Source of the DNA: Pseudomonas gregormendelii
GTDB taxonomy: Bacteria > Pseudomonadota > Gammaproteobacteria > Pseudomonadales > Pseudomonadaceae
Length of the DNA: 39,022 nt
NCBI RefSeq assembly: GCF_017114825.1
Contig: NZ_JADEVO010000047.1
Span: 1 to 39,022 of the forward strand
Direction of reading: 5' to 3'
The notes below the pieces were generated by a model. The model had not been told where the DNA came from, searched no databases, and worked only from the letters and a program-made list of their open reading frames with translations. Made by a program: the position numbers and the translations under genes. Numbering within the stretch: the first letter of the stretch is position 1; each line of letters begins with the position of its first letter. Positions 1-7,800 of the stretch are shown here, in pieces.

Positions 1-142
1 CATACATGCGGTGGGGCTTGATGCGTCTCGAACCGGAGCACTGCTGCTAAACTTATCCACAATTGCTGGGACAGAAATCAGCAATCCGTCCTGGGTCAAT
101 TTTCAATCGGCAGGGTGGGTCAGTTTTGAATCAGCGCCAACA
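1..142 (-). mobile_element. End of an IS21-family-like insertion sequence (left flank)
   Basis: Bases 16-142 are an inverted copy of the last 127 bases of the window, with one mismatch (position 128 against 38910). Read on the minus strand the tip starts TGTTGGCGCTGATT at 142 and contains two copies of the 17-mer GATTSAAAAYTGACCCA. Multiple internal repeats of this kind near the ends, and a TG-starting tip, are typical of the IS21 family as I know it. No transposase (istA/istB) is complete in the window because the element continues to the left. A short reading frame ending at TAA near 50 could be a transposase tail, but that is not demonstrable. Confidence 0.75.
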
Positions 143-236
143 CGTAGCTGGAGAGAATGCGCTTCCCCAATCCCAATGCTAGCGCCATTGGAACGCCCGC
201 CCGGAAGGTGAGTCGTGTGGTCAGGTGCTAATTTTA

Positions 237-258
237 TTTTGTGTCGATCGATACAAAA
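237..258. promoter_or_regulatory. Palindromic operator, probably for the adjacent TetR regulator
   Basis: A 22-bp palindrome with a single mismatched pair reads TTTTGTGTCGA followed by TCGATACAAAA. It lies 44 bp before the TetR start codon. TetR dimers bind such inverted repeats and usually autoregulate, so this probably controls the regulator and the two downstream transferase genes. No experimental motif for this regulator is known to me. Confidence 0.6.
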
Positions 259-301
259 CCTGTGTTACCGTCTACGACAAATATGCAGAGCACCCCAGTC
301 A

Positions 302-913
302 ATGGCCCGGCCTCGTACATTCGATGAATCAAAGGTTCTAACCTCCATAGTCGAGGCATTTTGGACTCAGGGATACGAGGGCACTTCAACCAGAGACCTT
401 GTCAGGTGCACAGGCCTTAACCAGCCAAGCCTTTACAACGCTTTTGGCGACAAGCGCAGTCTTTATCGTCACGCCCTTGAGCATTATCTGGAATGTGGCG
501 TGCGTGAGCGAATTCGGCGCCTCGAGGAGTTGCCAGATCCAGGATTGGCCATTACCGGTTTCTTTGCAGAAGTGCTGTATCGCACGCTGAACGATCCGCT
601 GAATCGTGGATGCCTGTTGGTGAACTCTGCCCTCGAAACGAATGCAGAGGACGCAGACTTGCGTCAGGCAGTGTCAGAAGAACTTGAGACCATCCGCAGT
701 TTTTTTGAAAGCCGCCTACATGCCTTCAGCTTGCAACGCGCAGTCGCCACAGGGATCGATGCAAAGCAGGGCGCTCATCACTTGCTCAGCGTATTGCTTG
801 GGATTCGCGTGTTGGCACGGATCAACCCGGATCCTGCGTGTGTAACAGACGCTATTGGTATTGCACTCAACAGCCTTGGGCTTCCGCCCTTGGCGCTCTG
901 CGACATTCATTGA
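302..913 (+). CDS. TetR/AcrR-family transcriptional regulator
   Basis: 203-residue protein. The first 60 residues form a TetR-type DNA-binding domain: a helix with DESKVLTSIVEAFW, then the turn and recognition helix TSTRDLVRCTGLNQPSLYNAF. The rest is a ligand-binding helical domain. I chose the ATG at 302 because TetR proteins of this subgroup begin with a M-A-R-P-R-T/E-F-like sequence; the open frame extends upstream to 215, but that extension has no domain and covers the operator palindrome. It lies 21 bp before two glutathione-transferase genes on the same strand, suggesting a repressor of an electrophile-responsive detoxification operon (NemR-like logic). The inducer cannot be read from sequence. 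Confidence 0.85.
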   Translation: MARPRTFDESKVLTSIVEAFWTQGYEGTSTRDLVRCTGLNQPSLYNAFGDKRSLYRHALEHYLECGVRERIRRLEELPDPGLAITGFFAEVLYRTLNDPLNRGCLLVNSALETNAEDADLRQAVSEELETIRSFFESRLHAFSLQRAVATGIDAKQGAHHLLSVLLGIRVLARINPDPACVTDAIGIALNSLGLPPLALCDIH

Positions 914-934
914 AAGCCACTGTACGGAGTCAAC

Positions 935-1612
935 ATGATCAAGTTCTACTATCACCCGTCTCCCAACCCCGCGAAAGTCGCTCTTTTCCTGGAGGAAGCG
1001 GGTCTTGAGTACGACCTCATCCCTGTCGATACGCGAAAGGGGGAGCAACACGATCCGGCGTTTCTCAAGATCAACCCCAATGCCAAGACGCCGGCTTTGG
1101 TCGACGGCGAGAACGTAGTGTTCGACAGCAACGCCATACTGCTTTATCTGGCCGAAAAGAGCGGGAAGTTCCTGCCTGCCGACAACCTCAAAATACGCGG
1201 CGAAATGTATACCTGGCTCATGTTCGTTGCGACTGGCATTGGCCCGTATTCTGGCCAGGCGGTGCATTTCAAACACTTCGCACCAGAACCGAAAGACTAC
1301 GCCGTGACTCGCTACACCTTTGAGGCCTGGCGTCACTGGTCGATTATCAACGATCGCCTGGCGAACCAGCCTTACATGCTAGGAAGTGAGTACACGTTGG
1401 TGGATATGGCCGTCTGGGGTTGGGCGCGTGCAGTACCGTTCATTTTGGGTGAACAGGCTTGGGAAAAACTTCCAAACGTGAAACGGCTTCTCGACGACAT
1501 CAATGCGCGTCCGGCTGCCCAGCGTGCTGAAGCGCTGAAGACCCAGCACAGTTACAAGACAGAGATGGATGCTGACGCTCGCAAGGCAATGTTCCCGCAG
1601 ATTTCTCAGTAG
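935..1612 (+). CDS. Glutathione S-transferase family protein (first of two)
   Basis: 225 residues. The N-terminal thioredoxin-like domain (about 1-80) includes YYHPSPNPAKVALFLEEAG and the cis-proline and glutathione-contacting stretch INPNAKTPALVD...FDSNAILLYLAEK. An all-helical C-terminal domain follows, with the usual TLVDMAVWGW N-capping box. The family conjugates glutathione to electrophiles or reduces disulfides. The pattern resembles bacterial Ure2p/YfcG/YghU-like (Nu-class) enzymes. A GGAG ribosome site sits about 6 nt before ATG 935. The next gene starts 12 bp downstream, so the two are surely co-transcribed, probably under the TetR protein. Substrate unknown. Confidence 0.88.
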   Translation: MIKFYYHPSPNPAKVALFLEEAGLEYDLIPVDTRKGEQHDPAFLKINPNAKTPALVDGENVVFDSNAILLYLAEKSGKFLPADNLKIRGEMYTWLMFVATGIGPYSGQAVHFKHFAPEPKDYAVTRYTFEAWRHWSIINDRLANQPYMLGSEYTLVDMAVWGWARAVPFILGEQAWEKLPNVKRLLDDINARPAAQRAEALKTQHSYKTEMDADARKAMFPQISQ

Positions 1613-1624
1613 AGGTTCCAGGGC

Positions 1625-2323
1625 ATGATCGACTTGTATTACTGGACTACTCCTAACGGGCACAAGATCACTCTGTTCCTCGAGGAGTCAGGGCAGCCTT
1701 ATCGCATCGTGCCAGTGAACATTGGAAAGGGGGAGCAGTTCAGTCCGTCGATTCTGAACATCGCACCCAATAACCGTATTCCTGCCATTGTCGATCATGA
1801 ACCGCTAGAAGGTGGTCAACCGTTGTCGATCTTTGAGTCGGGCGCCATTTTGTTGTACCTGGCAGACAAAACTCATCAGTTCATTCCTGATGATCTGCGA
1901 GGCCGTAATGAAGCCTTGCAGTGGCTGTTCTGGCAGATGGGCGGGTTGGGCCCAATGGCAGGACAGAACCATCACTTCGTCCAATACGCTCCGGAGCCGA
2001 TTGCCTATGCGCAGGAGCGCTACATCAAGGAAACCGCTCGGTTGTATGGCGTGTTGAATAAACACTTAGCGGATGGCCGTGACTACATTGCTGGCGACTA
2101 CAGCATTGCCGACATGGCGAGCTACCCATGGATTGTGCCTCACAGGCGGCAGCAGCAAGACCTTGCCGATTTCCCTCATTTGGCTCACTGGTTTGAGCGA
2201 GTAGGTGATCGACCTGCGACAAAGCGTGCTTATGCACTGGCGGAACGAATCAACACCGCACCGGTGGTCGACGAGGAAACACGCAAGCTGCTATTCAACC
2301 AGGACGCGAGCACGGTTCGATAA
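1625..2323 (+). CDS. Glutathione S-transferase family protein, YfcG-like (second of two)
   Basis: 232 residues, clearly a diverged paralogue of the preceding gene. It begins YYWTTPNGHKITLFLEESG, the YfcG/Nu-class start, with a T-x-N in place of a catalytic Tyr/Ser/Cys. This is followed by NIAPNNRIPAIVDHEP, ESGAILLYLADK, GGLGPMAGQNHHF and the C-terminal YSIADMASYPW box. YfcG-type enzymes act as glutathione-dependent disulfide reductases rather than classical conjugating enzymes, and the motifs favour that activity here. It is the last gene of a three-gene tetR-gst-gst operon. The gap to the convergent YkgJ gene is only 37 bp and shows no obvious terminator. Confidence 0.88.
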   Translation: MIDLYYWTTPNGHKITLFLEESGQPYRIVPVNIGKGEQFSPSILNIAPNNRIPAIVDHEPLEGGQPLSIFESGAILLYLADKTHQFIPDDLRGRNEALQWLFWQMGGLGPMAGQNHHFVQYAPEPIAYAQERYIKETARLYGVLNKHLADGRDYIAGDYSIADMASYPWIVPHRRQQQDLADFPHLAHWFERVGDRPATKRAYALAERINTAPVVDEETRKLLFNQDASTVR

Positions 2324-2360
2324 GCGAAACATACATGTGTGGTCGGTCTGTGAAGGCAAT

Positions 2361-3107
2361 TCATAAGGTATGGAAGATGTAATCGGTGGAATCGTTGACA
2401 GCCATTGCCAGATTCGCCATGGCCAATCGTTCACCTAGTGATGGATCATCGACCCGCACTTGCCACTCAAAGTCGGGATAATCCTCTGAATCACCTTTGG
2501 CGCTGTCTATAGCCTCTAGCAGTTTTGTCCGATGCGGAAAATAAACGGCCAGCGCATTGTCTTTCCAACTCGTCACATTCAATCCTAGTTGCGCACAGAT
2601 GGCGACCTTGCTTGAGGCGTCGGATTTGTCTGCTTGACGAGACTGATTGATGAGGGCTTCCAGCGCCGGATTGGCGCGTCCATCGGTACAGAGAATGTCG
2701 TTGCTCTCCCATGCTTGCGGCGGGCACACCTTGTTGTCTTGGCGTAGCGGAATGAATGGGTTGATCTCCATCGGATAAATGCGGCAAACCAATGGGCGTT
2801 CTTCGTAGATGCCGCAAAGATTATCCGTTCTGAGGTTGGGACATTGCTTGAGGGCTTTGCCAGCAAATACGGCGATGACGTTTATCCGGGATCCACCGCA
2901 ACGTACGCTTACCGACCGACCTCTGGCGTGGGCGAATTCCTCTGATGAACAAGGCCAGTTCGATTCGTCGAAGGCCTCGACAATCACCGCGACGTCATGC
3001 CCCCGGGTCAACCATTGTTGCGCCTCAGCTAACGTTAACGGTATCAGTCTGCCTTTGCAGCAAATGCCGCAGCCTACGCAGGAAAATCGGACGTCATTGC
3101 TCTGCAT
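2361..3107 (-). CDS. YkgJ-family cysteine cluster protein
   Basis: 248 residues. The N-terminus carries CVGCGICCKGRLIPLT, and further on CPNLRTDNLCGIYEERPLVCRIYP. These eight cysteines are the signature of the YkgJ/CxxCxxCC (putative zinc- or iron-chelating) family. The C-terminal half has no recognised domain. The start at 3107 is followed almost at once by the Cys motif (residues 10-17), and AGGT lies upstream. It follows the bufABC-doxX genes on the same strand across a 149-bp gap, so it may be read through from that operon, but it need not belong to it. The biochemical role of the family is unsettled. Confidence 0.8.
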   Translation of the reverse strand: MQSNDVRFSCVGCGICCKGRLIPLTLAEAQQWLTRGHDVAVIVEAFDESNWPCSSEEFAHARGRSVSVRCGGSRINVIAVFAGKALKQCPNLRTDNLCGIYEERPLVCRIYPMEINPFIPLRQDNKVCPPQAWESNDILCTDGRANPALEALINQSRQADKSDASSKVAICAQLGLNVTSWKDNALAVYFPHRTKLLEAIDSAKGDSEDYPDFEWQVRVDDPSLGERLAMANLAMAVNDSTDYIFHTL

Positions 3108-3256
3108 GTGAATTACCTGGAAGTTGCAGCCCTACGGAAGGCGGGCGTTGTATTGGCGTGATTTGCGTCGCACGGAGAACGAAGCGTTTAGCGGTACACG
3201 GGTTGCCGAACCATCAACAAGGTTGCTTCCTGAAACCATTCTCCATAGTGAAGGTT

Positions 3257-3730
3257 TCATCGGATGCCCAGTCGCCGATCGAGTGAAAGTGATCCTGCCC
3301 CGCGCGCGAAGATGAGCAGTAGCAGGCCTGCCCAAGAAAGATGAGTTGGCCAGGCATCGGGGTAGACAAACACCTCGATGACAAAGGTCATGCCCAGCAA
3401 TGCCAATGCTGATAAACGGGTAAACAGGCCCAGCACCAGAAGCACGGGAAACAGATGCTCGCTGTACGTCGAAAGGTGTGCTGCCAATTCTGGAGAGATC
3501 AACGGCAACGCGTATTCCGTGCGGAACAGTTCATAGGTGCTCGGTGTGATTGTCATAAAGTCCGTGACTTTGGTGCGTCCGGACATGAAGAAAATGGCGG
3601 CGATGGCGATGCGCGCCACCAGCACCAAAAACGAATCGCCGATGAGTGTGCTCAGTCGGTTCGCGACGCGATTCCAGAGGCCGCGCAGGGAGTGGTCAGC
3701 GGCGGGTGAGCGGGTTTGGAGGGTGTCCAT
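3257..3730 (-). CDS. DoxX-family membrane protein of the bufferin operon
   Basis: 157 residues with about four transmembrane helices. The first begins near residue 32 (LVLVARIAIAAIFFMSG) and includes the R-x-x-I-A...F-x-x-S-G-x-x-K signature of DoxX proteins; later helices include FPVLLVLGLFTRLSALALLGMT. In metal-stress operons such as gig in Cupriavidus or hvf/buf elsewhere, a DoxX gene follows DUF2282-DUF692-DUF2063, exactly as here (34 bp after bufC). It probably sits in the inner membrane, supporting maturation or redox homeostasis of the bufferin peptide. The role is inferred from context. Confidence 0.82.
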   Translation of the reverse strand: MDTLQTRSPAADHSLRGLWNRVANRLSTLIGDSFLVLVARIAIAAIFFMSGRTKVTDFMTITPSTYELFRTEYALPLISPELAAHLSTYSEHLFPVLLVLGLFTRLSALALLGMTFVIEVFVYPDAWPTHLSWAGLLLLIFARGAGSLSLDRRLGIR

Positions 3731-3764
3731 GGCTTGCTCCGTTGATGATGTCAGTAATCAGTTT

Positions 3765-4529
3765 TCAGGAGGGGCGGCCCAAGTCCACCGCAGCGAATGC
3801 ATCGGCACTCACCAGGCAGATAATGAGATTCTCCAGATTCAGGTCTGGTTCGGCTTCAATGGCCTTGTCTGCTGCGAGGTCAAGTGGCAACTGCTTTGCG
3901 CACGCATCCAGAAACGCGCAGTCCGCAACGCTGACGGCTTGCCAATGCACGCGACCGGCTTTACGTGTCAGCAGCGCGCCTTCACCTTGCCATTCGAGTT
4001 CTTCAGGCATTTCCAGTTGTTCGCGATTGACACGCCATATCGTGTAGGCCGGACAATCGGGCAGCCAGATCCAGCGGGCAGAGGCTCGTGGTTTTAGCTG
4101 GAGGTTGCCAAGTTCCGTCTCGGGAAATTGCGACAATTCGTTCAGCTCCAGACCCGATTCATCAACGGCGCAATGCACTTGAGTCCAGAGCAAATCCAGT
4201 CGGGCGACACCGCCCAAGTAGGGCATTTCGCGAGCATGCTCAAATTCGTCGAGAAAGCGGGGGAAGTCGCTGCCATAGTGCAGCAACCGGGCATCCGTTG
4301 GCGGCGAAAGGCGTGCGTATATCGCGATCGCACTTCTGAGCCAGTCAGTACCCACCAGGCGCTCTACAGTCGGAAAATTGGCGAGTAGCGCATCAGTCGA
4401 GCCCTTGAGTACCGTATTGCGATACACCGTAAAACCGGGCTGAGTGGTAAGTGAGTCCATGAGGGATGATTCGGTGCCATACAACGCATCCACGAATGCA
4501 TCCTGAAATCTCGTGAGCGACGTCTTCAT
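3765..4529 (-). CDS. bufC: BufC/HvfC: DUF2063 partner of the bufferin-maturing enzyme
   Basis: 254 residues. The N-terminal part (about 1-95) matches the DUF2063 putative DNA-binding domain: LTRFQDAFVDALYG...FTVYRNTVLKGSTDALLANFPTVERLVG, then the ARLSPPTDARLLHYGSDFPRFL segment. In characterised systems this protein is a partner that binds the leader of the precursor peptide and presents it to the DUF692 oxidase. Its ATG overlaps the stop of bufB by 4 bp, consistent with coupled translation. The DNA-binding label of the family is historical. Confidence 0.85.
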   Translation of the reverse strand: MKTSLTRFQDAFVDALYGTESSLMDSLTTQPGFTVYRNTVLKGSTDALLANFPTVERLVGTDWLRSAIAIYARLSPPTDARLLHYGSDFPRFLDEFEHAREMPYLGGVARLDLLWTQVHCAVDESGLELNELSQFPETELGNLQLKPRASARWIWLPDCPAYTIWRVNREQLEMPEELEWQGEGALLTRKAGRVHWQAVSVADCAFLDACAKQLPLDLAADKAIEAEPDLNLENLIICLVSADAFAAVDLGRPS

Positions 4530-5380
4530 ATCGCAACCTGCAATCGTTGGTTTTGCCCAAGGTTCAGCACGCTTTGTGCTCGGTTGCGTTCGGCCAGTAA
4601 AGCGTCGAAGCCAGGGATATGGTCATCACGTTCAATCAGTGTCGGACGCTGGCCGATCCGCTCAATCAGACGTCGATACAACGTCCAGACGTCCTCGGCT
4701 ACAGGGGCGTCGTGGGTATCAATCAATAACGTGGAGTTGCCAGGATCCACGGCGTATCCGGCCAGATGGATTTCCATGATCGCCGACGCCGGGAAGGCGT
4801 CCAGGTAGGCCGCTGCATCGAATTCCAGGTTGTGGGCGCTGATGTGCACGTTATTTACATCCAGCAGTAATCCGCAGCCCGTTCGCTGACTCAGCTCAGT
4901 CAGAAAGTCGAGTTCGCTGTATTCATGACCTTCAAGTTGTAAATAGTGGGTCGGGTTTTCGATCGCAATGCGACGTCCCAGGACATCTTGCGTGCGTTGG
5001 ATATTGCTTGCGATGCGCCGCAACGCCTCGCCAGTGCGGGGAAATGGCAGCAAGTCAGGATGGTATTGGCCACGCCACGCTGACCACGCGAGGTGCTCGG
5101 AAATCAATGTAGGTTGAACGCGATCCGCGAGCATTTTCAGGCGTTTCAAATGCTCCTCGTCCGGCGGACAGTCCGCCGCCAGCGAGAGCGAGACACCGTG
5201 CAACGACAGTGGGTGTCGCTCGCCAATGGCCTCTAACCATGCCAAACGGGGGCCACCACCAACCATGTAGTTTTCCGGATGAACTTCGAACCAGAGACCC
5301 TCGGCGGTACACTCGAGGGCGTCCTCATAGTGGTTCGGTTTGAGGCCGAGTCCGGCCCCGATCTGGAAATGTTTGTTCAT
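4526..5380 (-). CDS. bufB: BufB/HvfB: DUF692 multinuclear iron oxidase (MNIO)
   Basis: 284 residues from ATG 5380; the frame is open to 5683, but the extension is the shadow of bufA and lacks homology. TIM-barrel DUF692 enzyme. Metal-ligand motifs are visible in order: LHGVSLSL, ISEHLAWS, IENPTHYL, LLLDVNNVHIS, MEIHLAGY, DTHDAPV and IERDDHIP. MNIOs use two or three non-haem iron ions and O2 to modify cysteines of a precursor peptide. In bufferins the modified cysteines (thiooxazole type) bind copper. It lies 28 bp after bufA and overlaps bufC by 4 bp. All expected ligand motifs appear intact. Confidence 0.9.
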   Translation of the reverse strand: MNKHFQIGAGLGLKPNHYEDALECTAEGLWFEVHPENYMVGGGPRLAWLEAIGERHPLSLHGVSLSLAADCPPDEEHLKRLKMLADRVQPTLISEHLAWSAWRGQYHPDLLPFPRTGEALRRIASNIQRTQDVLGRRIAIENPTHYLQLEGHEYSELDFLTELSQRTGCGLLLDVNNVHISAHNLEFDAAAYLDAFPASAIMEIHLAGYAVDPGNSTLLIDTHDAPVAEDVWTLYRRLIERIGQRPTLIERDDHIPGFDALLAERNRAQSVLNLGQNQRLQVAI

Positions 5381-5408
5381 GGCTGGCGTGTGCCCCGTGG
5401 TGTTGACG

Positions 5409-5699
5409 TTACATTGCTGTAAGAGTGCCGGTGCCTTTTGGTGTCTTGATAGTGGTGCAAGTACCGACTGGAACGTTTTTCCAGGCGTTAGGTTGGTAAT
5501 CCATTTTGGCAGTGCCAGCACAGGTGGTGCCGGCGCCGGCTTTGCAATCGTTGTGACCAGCCATGGCAACGCCGTAACATTTTTCCATCGCGCCTGCTTT
5601 ATCCATGGAACCGGCTGCGGTTGGGGTCTCTGCGGCAATGGCGCCGGCAGCGAAGGAAGAAAAGGCAACGGCGAGGGCGGCAAGTTTCAGATTGTTCAT
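5409..5699 (-). CDS. bufA: BufA/HvfA: bufferin precursor peptide (DUF2282)
   Basis: 96 residues. A Sec-type signal peptide covers about residues 1-23 (LAALAVAFSSFAAGAIAA). The mature part has four cysteines at 41, 52, 60 and 81 in the contexts EKCYGVAMAGHNDCKAG, TTCAGT and GTCTTIK, the arrangement of DUF2282 bufferins. Members are ribosomally made peptides whose cysteines are oxidised by the DUF692 enzyme encoded next, after which they sequester copper in the periplasm. It is the first gene of the operon, about 78 bp downstream of an ECF-type promoter. Placing it beside cop and cus genes fits a copper-buffering role. Confidence 0.88.
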   Translation of the reverse strand: MNNLKLAALAVAFSSFAAGAIAAETPTAAGSMDKAGAMEKCYGVAMAGHNDCKAGAGTTCAGTAKMDYQPNAWKNVPVGTCTTIKTPKGTGTLTAM

Positions 5700-5776
5700 G
5701 GCTGTTTCTCCGGGATCATAAGGACGGGTCGATGCATCAGCGCAGGAGTGCGCTGTGCTTGCGATCCGAAAGGTAG

Positions 5777-5802
5777 TTCGCTGACTTTTCCTTTCCGGTT
5801 AC
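5777..5802 (-). promoter_or_regulatory. SigF-type ECF promoter of the bufferin operon
   Basis: The minus strand reads GTAACC (5802-5797), exactly 16 bp, then CGAA (5780-5777). The same element with the same spacing occurs on the plus strand at the divergent sigma gene. It matches, as I recall, the consensus of Caulobacter SigF, an ECF factor that drives bufferin operons. The transcript would start near 5770, leaving a leader of roughly 70 nt before bufA. Confidence 0.75.
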
Positions 5803-5947
5803 AGCCACCACAAAATATTTTTCAAAAACTTTTCATAAGCCGCAAACGAGACCGATTGTTGCCTTATGTCCTTGAGCGCAAGCATCATCCATTGCCCGTC
5901 ATCAGCACTGGCGTCGTATAAGTACAAAAAATATTTTCACCCTTCGT

Positions 5948-5973
5948 GTAACCAGGGCGGACGATGGAACGAA
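5948..5973 (+). promoter_or_regulatory. SigF-type ECF promoter at the sigma/anti-sigma genes
   Basis: GTAACC at 5948-5953, 16 bp, CGAA at 5970-5973 on the plus strand. The ATG at 5964 that opens the longest sigma reading frame lies inside this promoter. A transcript from here would start near 5980 and could not use that ATG, so either a downstream start is used or another promoter supplies the long form. Confidence 0.65.
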
Positions 5974-6536
5974 CTACACATAACGACGCGTTACGTAGCC
6001 GAGAGAGACACCTCCAGGCGCTGTTTCTTGCAGGTTTGGAAGGAGATGAACGGGCTTATCGCACCTTTCTATCGACGTTAAGTGGTCATGTACGCGGCTT
6101 TTTGCGAACTAGGCTTCAGCGGCAACCCAGTGAAGTCGAAGACTTGCTGCAAGAGGTGTTGTTGGCCGTGCATAACGGTCGCCAGACGTATCGGGTGGAT
6201 CAGCCACTGACGGCGTGGGTTTTTGCCATCACCCGCTACAAGCTCACAGACTTTTTCCGAGGACGGTCGCGCCATGAGGTCTTCAACGACACCCTGGACG
6301 ACTCGGCGGAACTGTTTGCCGAGCCTCTCCTTGAACCGGCGCAGGCCAGTCGCGACCTGGGCAAGTTGCTTGAGCAATTACCTGAGCGTCAGCGCCTGCC
6401 GATCATGCTCGTGAAGCTTGAAGGATTGTCCGTCACCGAAACTGCGCAAATGACAGGGTTGTCGGAGTCAGCCGTTAAGATCGGCGTACATCGCGGGCTT
6501 AAAGCGCTGGCGCTGAAGATTAGAGGTACATTATGA
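5964..6536 (+). CDS. ECF sigma factor (SigF-like) of the bufferin regulon
   Basis: 190 residues if started at ATG 5964. Sigma region 2 is visible at about residues 25-95 (AYRTFLSTLSGHVRGFLRTRL...EVEDLLQEVLLAVHNGRQTY...AWVFAITRYKLTDFFR). Region 4 is at about 130-185 (LLEQLPERQRLPIMLVKLEGLSVTETAQMTGLSESAVKIGVHRGLKAL). This resembles the small ECF factors paired with NrsF-type anti-sigmas. Its stop overlaps the nrsF start by 4 bp. Perfect copies of one promoter element lie on both sides of the divergent region, implying control of bufABC and autoregulation. The start codon is uncertain: ATG 5964 lies within the promoter, and downstream in-frame CTG/TTG codons near 6020-6040 are alternatives. Confidence 0.85.
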   Translation: MERTTHNDALRSRERHLQALFLAGLEGDERAYRTFLSTLSGHVRGFLRTRLQRQPSEVEDLLQEVLLAVHNGRQTYRVDQPLTAWVFAITRYKLTDFFRGRSRHEVFNDTLDDSAELFAEPLLEPAQASRDLGKLLEQLPERQRLPIMLVKLEGLSVTETAQMTGLSESAVKIGVHRGLKALALKIRGTL

Positions 6537-7174
6537 AAACTGATGATTTTATTGGCATGCTCGCTTCCGGGGTCACCCCGGTCGACCGGCATGCACTTAC
6601 CAAGCGCTTCAGTGTCGCGGTGCTGGCGGGGCTGGTGGTTGCCACTTTGCTGGTGACGATCATATTGGGCGTTCGTCCAGACCTAGCCACTGTGGCAGCA
6701 ACGCCGATCTTCTGGGCGAAGATCGCCTTTCCGCTGTGCCTGATGATCGGCACTTTGAGCGTGGTAACGCGACTGGCAAGACCTGGAGTAACTCCGGGCT
6801 CCGGAGAATTTTTGATCGGTACAGCGGTGGCAGCGGTGTGGGCCGGTACCCTGTATGTCCTCGTGACCGCAGCTCCCGATACGCGCGTCGCGATCATTCT
6901 GGGTAAGACTTGGCGGGTATGCGCAATGAACATTACCTTGCTCTCGATTCCAGGATTCATCGCTGTTTTCTGGGCCTTACGCGGGTTGGCTCCGACGCGA
7001 CTGACGCTGGCAGGTGCCTGTGGTGGACTGTTGGCAGGTGCGATGGCTACGATCGCCTATTGTCTGCATTGCCCTGAAATGGAGGTTCCATTTTGGGGGG
7101 CTTGGTACATGTTGGGCATGCTAGTTCCGACCTCTATAGGCGCGTTACTAGGACAGCGGTGGCTTCGTTGGTAG
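6533..7174 (+). CDS. nrsF: NrsF-family (DUF1109) membrane anti-sigma factor
   Basis: 213 residues with about six hydrophobic segments, beginning at residues 27-46 (FSVAVLAGLVVATLLVTIIL). Further segments include IFWAKIAFPLCLMIGTLSVVT and FIAVFWALRGLAPTRLTLAGA. The AYCLHCPEMEVPFWGAWYMLGM stretch carries the two cysteines (CLHC) that are the DUF1109/NrsF signature. In Caulobacter this protein holds its cognate sigma factor until metal (Cu, Cr, Cd) or oxidant reaches its cysteines. The 4-bp ATGA overlap with the sigma gene indicates coupled expression and a matching pair. Confidence 0.85.
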   Translation: MKTDDFIGMLASGVTPVDRHALTKRFSVAVLAGLVVATLLVTIILGVRPDLATVAATPIFWAKIAFPLCLMIGTLSVVTRLARPGVTPGSGEFLIGTAVAAVWAGTLYVLVTAAPDTRVAIILGKTWRVCAMNITLLSIPGFIAVFWALRGLAPTRLTLAGACGGLLAGAMATIAYCLHCPEMEVPFWGAWYMLGMLVPTSIGALLGQRWLRW

Positions 7175-7386
7175 CAATTAATAGTCGATAATGCATCGGT
7201 TGCTCTTCATGGCGTTTCGCTTCAGGCGCGAAAGATGTATTTGCCGAACGCTTTCTTCATACATTCGTCCGTTGCTGCCTTCGCGCATATCCAATGGCGC
7301 AGGGCCGGTTTTGACCGTATTGGTTCAACATCGTGTCAAGGATATAGCTGTGTTTCTAGCGACAGATCAGTGACAAATTAGTGGCT
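7175..7386. other. Intergenic region without a convincing gene
   Basis: About 210 bp between nrsF and a convergent hypothetical gene. A 60-codon open frame (7191-7373) has arginine-rich composition, no ribosome site and no recognisable domain. A short imperfect hairpin (TTTCGCTTCAGGCGCGAAA, from about 7207) is the only structure noticed. Confidence 0.4.
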
Positions 7387-7719
7387 TTACATTGACTTGA
7401 CCGAAACCAATTCCACGTATCGATATTTTTTCCTGGCTGCTTTAACAGCTTCTTGCTCTGCCAGGAGTGTACTCAGGGTATCTGCCTCGTGGATCAATTC
7501 GTGTGTTTTGCCTTCAAACTCGTTGCCGACGCGCAGGGTCACTTTCAAGCGAGGCGTGAATGTCTTCGCGACCTTCTTTTTCTGCGGCGGTATTGCCGGT
7601 TGAGCTGGCGCGATCTCCGGCGTAGGAGCTTGTACCGGAGTGACACTCACCTGTTCTTCTGGTGCGGGGCTGCCGAAGAGCGCTCGGCGCATCTCTTCTT
7701 CAGTCAATTCTGGGTTCAT
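7387..7719 (-). CDS. Hypothetical protein with Pro/Ala/Gln-rich linker
   Basis: 110 residues. The N-terminus is acidic and helical (NPELTEEEMRRALFG), followed by a Pro/Ala/Gln-rich linker (about 19-52) and a compact C-terminal part that may form beta strands and a helix (PRLKVTLRVGNEFEGKTHELIHEADTLS...EAVKAARKKYRYVELVSVKS). No signal peptide, membrane segment or catalytic motif is visible. I recognise it only as a type of conserved Pseudomonas hypothetical. It stands alone, convergent with nrsF. Confidence 0.6.
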   Translation of the reverse strand: MNPELTEEEMRRALFGSPAPEEQVSVTPVQAPTPEIAPAQPAIPPQKKKVAKTFTPRLKVTLRVGNEFEGKTHELIHEADTLSTLLAEQEAVKAARKKYRYVELVSVKSM

Positions 7720-7800
7720 GTGATTCTCGTGGGGGATGTGTAGCTGGCCTAATACTAACAGTCGAGGAGGCCGTTACCAATTTGCCGAAATAGCAGCTGA

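Noticed and set aside
4526..5683. Long N-terminal extension of BufB
   Set aside because: The extension overlaps bufA on the same strand and is Pro-rich without homology; the start at 5380 is preferred.
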